Shown in pieces: positions 1 to 4,971 of a DNA stretch of 5,393 nucleotides. The notes beneath the pieces were generated by a model that was given only the letters and a program-made list of their open reading frames with translations, did no database searches and had not been told where the DNA came from. This DNA is from CAIWAH01 sp043755815 (lineage in GTDB: Bacteria > Verrucomicrobiota > Verrucomicrobiia > Limisphaerales > UBA9464). The DNA is taken from the NCBI GenBank assembly GCA_043755815.1, contig JAYUSF010000155.1:1-5393 (forward strand), read 5' to 3'. The translations under genes were made by a program, and so were the position numbers. How positions within the stretch are numbered: the stretch's first letter is position 1; each line of letters begins with the position of its first letter.

Positions 1-49
1 AGAACCAGGGCTGTCATAAGTCGAAACGTGAATGGGCATTTGAAGCAGA

Positions 50-77
50 CCTGCGACCGCCTCACAGCGATCGCAGG
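50..77 (-). terminator. Possible terminator hairpin after the DUF892 gene
   Basis: A perfect 7-bp inverted repeat (50-56 with 71-77, CCTGCGA/TCGCAGG) encloses a 14-base loop. On the minus strand it begins 12 bases after the stop codon of the DUF892 gene, the usual place for a terminator. The bases that follow on that strand are only mildly T-rich (TCTGCTTC), so a classical U-tract is missing. It could be a weak or factor-dependent terminator, or chance. Confidence 0.3.
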
Positions 78-89
78 GATGAGTGGGGA

Positions 90-692
90 CTACCGTGCCA
101 CCATGGTGGCGCGATTGCGGCTGCGGTTCAGGGGCTGGACTCCACGGCGAAGGCGGTCTGAGATTTTGGCAGACTTAACCTCCACTGGGGTCTCCTCAGC
201 TTTGCCCAATGCTTCCCGGTTGCTGCTGGCGCGGGCCAGTTCGGTGAGCCCTTCGTTGGCGGCTTTCTCTTCGTCGAGGATCTGTTGCAACAGCCCGGCG
301 GCCTTTTTGTTCTCCAGCAGCCCGGCCCATTCGTGGAGGCAGCCGTAGGAGGCCATCTCGTAGTGTTCGACCTTCTGCGCGGCGGAGATGAGCGCGGCGT
401 TGATGGCGGGAGAGTCCTTGAACTCAGCCGCGATTTCGTCGCCCTCTTCGAGCAATCCCTTGGTGGCTTCACAGGTCTTGCCGACGGCTTTCTCGCCGAA
501 GGCTTGGAAGACCTGTTCGAGCTTCTTCACCTGGCCTTCGGTTTCCTTCAGATGCTTTTGCATCGCCGCCTTGAGATCGGTGCAGGTCGCGGCTTTCGCC
601 ATTTTCGGAAGCGCCTTCACGATGCGCTTCTCGGCGTCATACATGTCGGCCAGTTCGTCGAGGAACAGATCTTTGAGTGTCTTGGTGTTCAC
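90..692 (-). CDS. YciF-type ferritin-like stress protein (DUF892)
   Basis: The product is a 200-residue, mostly helical protein of the DUF892/YciE-YciF family, a ferritin-like four-helix fold linked to stress responses; its biochemical role is unsettled. Visible family signatures are DLFLDELADMYDAEKRI (residues 8-24), the HLKETEGQ segment (47-54), the highly typical KVEHYEMASYG (107-117) and LDEEKAANEGLTELA (139-153). Their Glu/His residues (E21, H47, E52, E109, H110, E112, E141, E142) are the kind that bind metal in ferritin-like folds. I chose the GTG start at 692 because family homology begins there. The upstream ATG at 773 would overlap the previous gene's end and translate straight through a 13-bp hairpin. 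The last 20 or so residues (RRGVQPLNRSRNRATMVAR) are basic and unlike the usual family end, and they are encoded over a 14-bp palindrome. It is the last gene of the apparent stress cluster. There is no signal peptide, so it is likely cytoplasmic. Confidence 0.9.
   Translation of the reverse strand: MNTKTLKDLFLDELADMYDAEKRIVKALPKMAKAATCTDLKAAMQKHLKETEGQVKKLEQVFQAFGEKAVGKTCEATKGLLEEGDEIAAEFKDSPAINAALISAAQKVEHYEMASYGCLHEWAGLLENKKAAGLLQQILDEEKAANEGLTELARASSNREALGKAEETPVEVKSAKISDRLRRGVQPLNRSRNRATMVAR
97..110. repeat. 14-bp perfect palindrome at the 3' end of the DUF892 gene
   Basis: GCCACCATGGTGGC is fully self-complementary with no spacer. It encodes the last residues (ATMVA) of the DUF892 protein. 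The sequence running out of it, GGTGGCGCGA (105-114), is the same 10-mer that forms the outer arm of the large palindrome at 4035-4097. It may be a fragment of the same dispersed repeat, or coincidence in GC-rich DNA. Confidence 0.4.
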
Positions 693-716
693 TTTGTTTT
701 TGAGTGCTGAAATGAG

Positions 717-746
717 TCCTGCGGCCGGGTTTTCCCGGCCGCAGGA
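717..746. terminator. Perfect 13-bp GC hairpin between two stress-cluster genes
   Basis: Positions 717-729 pair perfectly with 734-746 around a four-base loop (TTTT on plus, AAAA on minus). The hairpin starts 14 bases after the stop of the glycine-zipper gene and ends 24 bases before the GTG start of the DUF892 gene. There is no T-run after it on either strand, so it is not a textbook intrinsic terminator. It could instead stabilise the upstream mRNA end, attenuate expression or mark an RNA processing site. Its placement argues against translation of the DUF892 gene from the more upstream ATG. Confidence 0.6.
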
Positions 747-759
747 TTGGGTGAGCAGA

Positions 760-1353
760 TCAGTTTCCAGCAACGAGGACGCCCGGGTCCTTACGCGTGA
801 CGTATCCGGTGTCCTTCGTGACTTTGGGCGCGTCGGGTGTCGAGGCCTCCCCGGTCGTGCAGATGTCGTGCGCCCCGGCGTTCGTGAAGATTTCCTTGGC
901 CCGTTTAATTTCCTCGGAGTTCTCAGTGTGGACGGAGAGGAGGATGTTGCCTTCCTTCACCTTGCCCTCGTAACGCTTGGCTTCCAGTTCAGGAATGCCG
1001 AGACCGATCAGACCGCCGGCGATGCCGCCCGCCGCCGCGCCGATGGCCGCGCCACTGAGCGCCGCCAGAATCGGACCCGCTGCGATGAACGGCCCGACGC
1101 CGGGAATGGCCAGCGCCCCGATGCCGACGATCCAGCCGAGCGCCCCGCCAACCACGCCGCCCGTGCTGGCGCCGGCGACCGCGCCTTCGGGAGCCTTGGT
1201 GTTTTTCTCGTGGGCGAAATCTTTGGTCGTGCCCTTGTCAGGGAACAGCACCGAGATGTCGTTGTTGGAGAAGTTCGAGGCCTTGAGCTGGTCGACGATG
1301 CGATCAGCCTGGCCGCGGGAGGTGGCAATGCAGAATACAGATTTCTTGGACAT
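760..1353 (-). CDS. Glycine-zipper stress protein, DUF3341/general-stress-like
   Basis: This 197-residue protein has no settled function. Residues 4-38 look like a beta-alpha-beta unit (SVFCIATSRGQADRIVDQL, then ISVLFPD). Residues 57-120 are a Gly/Ala-rich hydrophobic stretch with many small-xxx-small steps (GAVAGASTGGVVGGALG, then GIGALAIPGVGP and GAAIGAAAGGIAGGLIGLGIPE), long enough for two membrane-spanning hairpin segments. A second polar unit follows (EAKRYEGKVKEGNILLSVHTENSEEIKRA). The arrangement is a ferredoxin-like fold with a glycine-zipper membrane insert. Similar proteins are annotated variously as general stress protein 17M-like, DUF3341 or ActD-like; the last label would be misleading here, because no Act or respiratory genes are present. 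There is no cleavable signal peptide. The ATG start has an A-rich leader (CCAAAACGT) instead of a Shine-Dalgarno. It lies 69 bases after the PRC/BON gene and 67 before the DUF892 gene, consistent with co-transcription. Confidence 0.75.
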   Translation of the reverse strand: MSKKSVFCIATSRGQADRIVDQLKASNFSNNDISVLFPDKGTTKDFAHEKNTKAPEGAVAGASTGGVVGGALGWIVGIGALAIPGVGPFIAAGPILAALSGAAIGAAAGGIAGGLIGLGIPELEAKRYEGKVKEGNILLSVHTENSEEIKRAKEIFTNAGAHDICTTGEASTPDAPKVTKDTGYVTRKDPGVLVAGN

Positions 1354-1422
1354 ACGTTTTGGTTTCTTTGAGGTGATGATGTTGTTGGTCGATTGGATGA
1401 ATCTTCAGCTGGGGATTGCGGC

Positions 1423-2796
1423 TCACTTCACTTCGAGCTGGTTATCCACGTTCTCCACCAGGGCGATGTCGTTCGCGATGACGCCGATGAGTCGCTTTTC
1501 CTCGGCGGTGTTGACCGGGCCGCGCAGCGTGACCTGGCCCTGGTTGGTGATGATCTTCACGTTCTTGGCGTTCACCGACATGTCCTTCCCGGCAACGATC
1601 CCCTTGCGGATCTGCGCGGTGGTGTCGCGGTCGGCCTGGCTGTTGCCCTGGTCGAGCGGCGTCAGTGCCCGGTCATTGCGGTCGCGCACATTGCGCCCCG
1701 TATTGTCCGCCGCCGTGGTCCGGCCGGTGGTGAAGTAAGGCTCGACCTTGTAGGCGCGATAGACCTCGCCGGCGTAGGCGGGCTGGGTGAAGTCAGGCCA
1801 TTGGTCAGCCTTGAAATGCGGCGCTTTACCCAGCATCTCCTTCGAAACATCAAGCTGGAGGCCGTCCCGCTCCGGGGTGAAGCGGAGGGCGGTCGGTGGC
1901 ACGGCGCTCAGTTCGTCGCCCATGCCAAGGAATCCGCCGGCGGAAACGATCACCGATACGACCCGGCCCGCGGCCAGATCAACGAGGAGGTTGTCGACGT
2001 CGCCGAGCTTCTCGTCCTGCAGGTTTTTCACCGACATGCCCATGAGCTTGCTGGCCTTCTGAACCTGGCCCAGCCGGGCCTCTGGGATCATGGACAGGCT
2101 CTCGTTGGAGCGGCGGTTTTTGTCCCAGGTGCCATCCGCATTGCGGGTTGAGACCGTGTTGGCCGAACCTTCATTGTTGCGCTGCGTGTCCCGGTTACGC
2201 TGGGCTTCCGTGTTGCGCTGGACATCCGTGTTGCGCTGGATGCCAGGGTTGCGCTGACCAGACGGGTTGCGTTGACCGTCCAGCAACGCATCGCCGCGGT
2301 GGACATACCTGAAGGCGGATTCTTCGCCGTAATGACCATAGACGGCCGACAGGTGATCGTTGTCAGAGGATTCAGCCCACTTCGACATCTCGAATTTCGG
2401 GGCGGTGCTCAGCTTCTCCTTGTTGGCATCCAGATGGATGACCTTCTGGGCAACATCGTGGTGCAAGGCTCCCGGGGGCACGGCCGTGAGCGTGTCGCCA
2501 ATGCCGATAAATCCCCCGGTGGACAAGATCACCTGGACGATGCGGCCGGATTCCACATCCACGGCGAAGTCTTCCACCTTGCCGAGCTTCTCATCCTGGT
2601 AGTTTTTGACCGTCATCCCGATGAGGTCACTGGCTTTGACCGCGCCGTTAAGCCGATCGGGCTGCGGATGAGCCATCCGTTGATGGGCGGATTCAGCCCG
2701 GTCCGGTTTAGGATAGGTTTTGTCCTGGGCAAACGCCGTGCTGGCCAGGAGCGAAACTGCGGAGGCACTGATGAGGGTTCTAAAGTTTGGTTTCAT
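1423..2796 (-). CDS. Exported double PRC-barrel protein with C-terminal BON domain
   Basis: The 457-residue product starts with a clear signal peptide (basic MKPNFR, hydrophobic ISASAVSLLASTAFA, predicted cleavage after residue 23), so it should act in the periplasm or envelope. Two PRC-barrel units follow: about 52-140 (KASDLIGMTVKNYQDEKLG, later GDTLTAVPPGAL) and 244-336 (KASKLMGMSVKNLQDEKLG, later GDELSAVPPTAL). They align closely over their whole length, including the downstream LDANKEKL/LDVSKEML segment, so they arose by internal duplication. Between them lie six tandem QRNxxx hexapeptides (175-210). A polar Asn/Arg/Asp-rich linker precedes a C-terminal BON domain (about 390-457: IRKGIVAGKDMSVNAKNVKI, then GQVTLRGPVNTAEEKRLI, ending NVDNQLEVK), a module tied to envelope stress and phospholipid or surface binding as in OsmY-type proteins. 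Its ligand is unknown. It is probably the first gene of the stress cluster, with a 209-base upstream gap that could hold a promoter. Confidence 0.9.
   Translation of the reverse strand: MKPNFRTLISASAVSLLASTAFAQDKTYPKPDRAESAHQRMAHPQPDRLNGAVKASDLIGMTVKNYQDEKLGKVEDFAVDVESGRIVQVILSTGGFIGIGDTLTAVPPGALHHDVAQKVIHLDANKEKLSTAPKFEMSKWAESSDNDHLSAVYGHYGEESAFRYVHRGDALLDGQRNPSGQRNPGIQRNTDVQRNTEAQRNRDTQRNNEGSANTVSTRNADGTWDKNRRSNESLSMIPEARLGQVQKASKLMGMSVKNLQDEKLGDVDNLLVDLAAGRVVSVIVSAGGFLGMGDELSAVPPTALRFTPERDGLQLDVSKEMLGKAPHFKADQWPDFTQPAYAGEVYRAYKVEPYFTTGRTTAADNTGRNVRDRNDRALTPLDQGNSQADRDTTAQIRKGIVAGKDMSVNAKNVKIITNQGQVTLRGPVNTAEEKRLIGVIANDIALVENVDNQLEVK
2167..2274 (-). repeat. Six 18-bp tandem repeats encoding QRNxxx hexapeptides
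   Basis: Residues 175-210 of the PRC/BON protein read QRNPSG, QRNPGI, QRNTDV, QRNTEA, QRNRDT, QRNNEG. At DNA level the first nine bases of each 18-base unit are nearly constant (CAGCGCAAC on the minus strand, with CAA or CGT variants). The other nine vary, which shows the invariant triplet is conserved while the spacer drifts. It forms a flexible polar, basic linker between the two PRC barrels and could vary in copy number. Confidence 0.85.
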
Positions 2797-3005
2797 GTTG
2801 GAATGTTTTTGGTGGGAGCAGGCCTTCCCTTTCCCATGGCAACCACCCTAGAAGATGCGCCGAAGGATCGTAATGGGGTCTAACCCGACTTAACGTGCGG
2901 GCTGCCGACCCGCTGAACCCAAGACCCAAGACGTCCGAATCCCGCCCTGCGGAAACCGCCGCCCGCCGCGGGCAGCCGTCGGTGGCGCCAGCAAGCCCCG
3001 CAGGT

Positions 3006-3338
3006 TCAGCCCACCAGTTGGTCGACGCTGTCCTCGAGATCACGCTGGCTGCGCAGCCCGACGATCTGGTCGGCGACCCGGCCGTGGCGCAGCAGCAACA
3101 GCGTGGGCACCGCGCGGATGCCGTATTCGGCGGCCAAGGCCGGCTGCTCGTCGATGTTGACCCGGCCGATTGTCACCCGCGTTTCGTATTTGTCGGCCAG
3201 CTCGTCCAAGACCGGAGAGATCGCCTTGCAGGGGCCACACCAATCGGCCCAAAAGAAGACGAGGACGGGGCGGGCGGCCTGAAGCACTTCAGAGTTGAAA
3301 TTGCCGTCGGTGAGACTGACGACCATGGATAACGTCAT
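3006..3338 (-). CDS. Thioredoxin
   Basis: A 110-residue single-domain thioredoxin, a cytoplasmic dithiol/disulfide oxidoreductase that reduces protein disulfides and is recycled by thioredoxin reductase. The active site WADWCGPCK is intact (C34 and C37 from the chosen start), and the cis-proline loop is present (AVPTLLLL, P78). The typical strand FNSEVLQAARPVLVFFWA precedes the active site. Length matches the classical 105-110-residue family, and there is no signal peptide, so it is not an envelope DsbA/TlpA type. The frame stays open upstream to an ATG at 3479, but the added residues are Pro/Thr-rich, unlike thioredoxin, and overlap the receiver gene. ATG 3338 or ATG 3326 (106 residues) are both plausible; neither has a Shine-Dalgarno. 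It stands alone, 95 bases after the receiver gene and 209 bases before the PRC/BON gene. Which of several thioredoxins of the genome it is cannot be told. Confidence 0.93.
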   Translation of the reverse strand: MTLSMVVSLTDGNFNSEVLQAARPVLVFFWADWCGPCKAISPVLDELADKYETRVTIGRVNIDEQPALAAEYGIRAVPTLLLLRHGRVADQIVGLRSQRDLEDSVDQLVG

Positions 3339-3433
3339 AGAACAGGTGTTTGAGGTTGGCGTGGGGTGGGGTGGTTGAAAGGCGGCCTCGCAATTTAGGG
3401 GGATGATCCGGGGGCATTGTTCGGGGACGGAAA

Positions 3434-3937
3434 TCAGCAGAGCTGCAGGCAGTTCGCGGCCACCTGCGGTTGCCAGCAAGACTGGTCGTCCGGTCCTCGG
3501 CTGCAGTGGATCCCGCGGAGCAGCTTCGCCACCGTCGCGAGCAGATCCGCGACGGAAAACGGCTTCAGCAACGTGGCGGCGGGCCTGAGCCAGGGGGAGC
3601 GGGCAAACTCCTCGTTGGGGAAAGCCCCGGAGATCATGAGGGCCGGCAGCTTCATGCGGGCGAGGAAGATCTTCTTGATGAGCTCCAGGCCTGAAATCTT
3701 GGGCATGGCATTGTCCGTCAGCATGAGGTCGTAGGGTCGGCGTTGGAGGAGGCTCCAGGCGACCTCACCATCTTCGGCGGTGTCCACCTGGTAGCCGGAG
3801 CGAAGCAGAGCCGTGGCGCTGAAGTGGCGGATCGAAATTTCGTCCTCCACCACGAGGATTCGGCAGGCCGAAATCGGTTCGGCTTGAAACGCTGCGCAGG
3901 AGGTTTTTTCTCCTGACGGAGTGCGGGTCTCGCTCAT
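3434..3937 (-). CDS. Stand-alone CheY-like response regulator receiver
   Basis: The product is 167 residues with one receiver domain (about 25-141) and no output domain. Key phosphorylation residues are present: acidic pocket E31/D32 in ILVVEDE, phospho-acceptor D75 in LMLTDNAMP, S103 in the LMISGA switch position and K125 in LLKPFS. The family uses such proteins as phosphorelay shuttles or protein-protein switches. A 24-residue polar N-terminal lead precedes the domain. After its normal end comes a 26-residue tail with four cysteines (C145, C154, C163, C167), absent from ordinary CheY proteins. No kinase gene is adjacent in the same unit. The nearest is the partial kinase upstream, separated by a regulator gene and a palindrome-rich gap, so the partner is unknown. 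An inverted repeat about 47-68 bases before the start may control it. Confidence 0.88.
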   Translation of the reverse strand: MSETRTPSGEKTSCAAFQAEPISACRILVVEDEISIRHFSATALLRSGYQVDTAEDGEVAWSLLQRRPYDLMLTDNAMPKISGLELIKKIFLARMKLPALMISGAFPNEEFARSPWLRPAATLLKPFSVADLLATVAKLLRGIHCSRGPDDQSCWQPQVAANCLQLC

Positions 3938-3983
3938 CGCCCACGAGCAAAGTCCGGACGCCGGGCTCGCGCCATGGGGTGTT

Positions 3984-4005
3984 TCCCCTAGGCCGCATTA
4001 GGGGA
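3984..4005. promoter_or_regulatory. 7-bp inverted repeat, candidate operator
   Basis: TCCCCTA (3984-3990) and TAGGGGA (3999-4005) form perfect 7-bp arms around an 8-bp spacer. The site lies 47-68 bases before the ATG of the stand-alone receiver gene, where an activator or repressor site would sit. NarL/FixJ regulators bind paired heptamers, and one is encoded just upstream, so it is a natural candidate binder; that link is inference. A 15-bp centre-to-centre spacing is longer than one DNA turn. Confidence 0.45.
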
Positions 4006-4034
4006 CGGAACTGCCGTTCAGGTAGGCTGGGTCC

Positions 4035-4097
4035 GGTGGCGCGAGGCTCCCGCCGAGCGAGTGGGTCCCATCGGCTCAGCCGGAGCTTCGCGCCACC
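4035..4097. repeat. Large imperfect palindrome, REP/BIME-like
   Basis: GGTGGCGCGA (4035-4044) pairs perfectly with 4088-4097. After one G/T position, five more pairs follow (4046-4050 with 4082-4086). After an asymmetric bulge, 4052-4056 pairs with 4071-4075, closing a loop that contains the palindrome TGGGTCCCA (4062-4070). The two halves look like diverged copies of one GC-rich unit (GGCGCGAGGCTCC versus GGCGCGAAGCTCC on the opposite strand) in inverted orientation, as in dispersed REP/BIME elements. It lies downstream of the LuxR-type regulator gene. No T-tract follows on either strand, so simple termination is less likely, though mRNA 3'-end protection is possible. Confidence 0.6.
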
Positions 4098-4111
4098 CAG
4101 GAGGGTTCCGA

Positions 4112-4125
4112 CGGGGTGAACCCCG
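4112..4125. repeat. Small hairpin after the LuxR-type regulator gene
   Basis: CGGGG and CCCCG pair over five bases with a four-base loop, about 34 bases after the regulator's stop codon on the minus strand. There is no T-tract. It may form one structured 3' end with the larger palindrome at 4035-4097. On its own it is too short to call a terminator. Confidence 0.25.
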
Positions 4126-4158
4126 ATGAATAGCTGCGCCCGGGCACTCCGGAACGGC

Positions 4159-4836
4159 CTACAGGATGGTCACCTGGACGCTGCTCTCGATGATGCCCGC
4201 GCTGATGGCGTAACGGGTCAGGCTGGCGGTGTCGTGGAGGTCGAGCTTCTTCATGAGGTGCTCGCGATGTTTCTCCACCGTCTTCATGCCGATGCCGAGT
4301 TCCGGTCCGATCTCCTTGTTGGCCTTCCCCTCGGCGATGAGCTGGAGCACCTCAATTTCGCGCGAGGTCAACAGAGCCGCCTTCCGGCTGAGCACTCCTG
4401 AGCGGCTGCGGGACTGCGGATTGACCTGGTCGAACCTCCTGGAGATGGAGGGGCTGAAGAAACGGTTGCCCTTCTGGACCTCGCGGATGGCGCGGCAGAC
4501 GTCTTGCGATGACGTCTGTTTGAGCAGGAAGCCGACTGCTCCCGAGTCGTTTGCGTTTTCGACATACGCATCGTCGTTGTGGGCGGAAAGGATCACCACC
4601 TTGGTGGTCGGCAGGGCCTTGAGCAGTTGCCGGGTCGCCTCCAATCCGTTGAGCAGCGGCATGGCGATGTCCATCAGCACGACGTCGGGACGGAGCTTGA
4701 CGGCCAACGTGACGGCCTGGCGTCCGTCCGGGGCTTCGCCGATGACTTCGAGGTCGGGTTCCAGCTCCAGCATCCGCCGGTAGCCTTCGCGGACGATGGT
4801 GTGGTCTTCGGCCAGCAGGATGGTGATGGGTTTCAT
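4159..4836 (-). CDS. NarL/FixJ-family response regulator (receiver + LuxR HTH)
   Basis: A 225-residue transcriptional regulator. The receiver (1-120) has E10/D11 in ILLAEDH, phospho-acceptor D56 in VVLMDIAMP, S84 in VILSAH and K106 in GFLLKQ. After a Ser/Arg-rich linker (about 138-155) comes a LuxR/GerE helix-turn-helix (156-215) with LTSREIEVLQLIAEGKANKE and the recognition region TVEKHREHLMKKL. Order and length match the NarL/FixJ family, which binds DNA as a dimer when phosphorylated. ATG 4836 is chosen because it starts immediately before the first receiver strand. An in-frame ATG at 4935 would add 33 Ser/Pro/Lys-rich residues with no family similarity. Neither start has a Shine-Dalgarno. 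The gene follows the partial histidine kinase by 135 bases and is probably its cognate regulator. Targets cannot be read from the window, though the nearby inverted repeat is a candidate. Confidence 0.93.
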   Translation of the reverse strand: MKPITILLAEDHTIVREGYRRMLELEPDLEVIGEAPDGRQAVTLAVKLRPDVVLMDIAMPLLNGLEATRQLLKALPTTKVVILSAHNDDAYVENANDSGAVGFLLKQTSSQDVCRAIREVQKGNRFFSPSISRRFDQVNPQSRSRSGVLSRKAALLTSREIEVLQLIAEGKANKEIGPELGIGMKTVEKHREHLMKKLDLHDTASLTRYAISAGIIESSVQVTIL

Positions 4837-4971
4837 GGTTCGGTCAGGGGTTGGCGGGGAAGTGGACTGTGACTCGTGGGAAGGCCGGGGTTCGCGGGGA
4901 GAACCCGCCTTCTTCGTCAGTTTGCTCGTGGTCATCGTCAGTGGTGGTTTGTTGGATTCCCGGAAACGCGG

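Noticed and set aside
693..773. N-terminal extension of the DUF892 protein from the ATG at 773
   Set aside because: It crosses the perfect 13-bp hairpin and overlaps the end of the preceding gene. The added residues mirror the palindrome, and family similarity starts at the GTG at 692.
388..1371. Long plus-strand open frame
   Set aside because: It lies antisense to two well-supported minus-strand genes, has no recognisable domain, and its Arg/Ala/Asp-rich composition is typical of antisense frames in GC-rich DNA.
1393..2151. Plus-strand open frame of 252 codons
   Set aside because: It is antisense to the PRC/BON gene, whose signal peptide, duplicated domains and BON domain prove the minus-strand frame. 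The plus-strand product resembles no family I know.
2167..2274. CRISPR-like regular repeats
   Set aside because: The 18-base periodicity is in frame inside a coding region and encodes hexapeptides; there are no separate spacers of CRISPR length and no cas genes.
2867..2892. Possible -35/-10 pair for the PRC/BON gene (TTAAGT and TACGAT on the minus strand)
   Set aside because: Spacing is about 15 bases and both boxes are poor matches; the sigma-factor preferences of this organism are unknown, so it was not listed as a promoter.
2961..2973. Short GC hairpin (GCCCG/CGGGC) after the thioredoxin gene
   Set aside because: Five pairs with a three-base loop in very GC-rich DNA and no T-tract; too weak to call a terminator.
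3339..3479. N-terminal extension of thioredoxin from the ATG at 3479
   Set aside because: The extra 47 residues are Pro/Thr/Cys-rich without a signal-peptide shape, overlap the receiver gene, and precede a complete classical thioredoxin.
4229..4783. Plus-strand open frame
   Set aside because: It is antisense to the LuxR-type response regulator, whose catalytic residues and HTH are intact on the minus strand.
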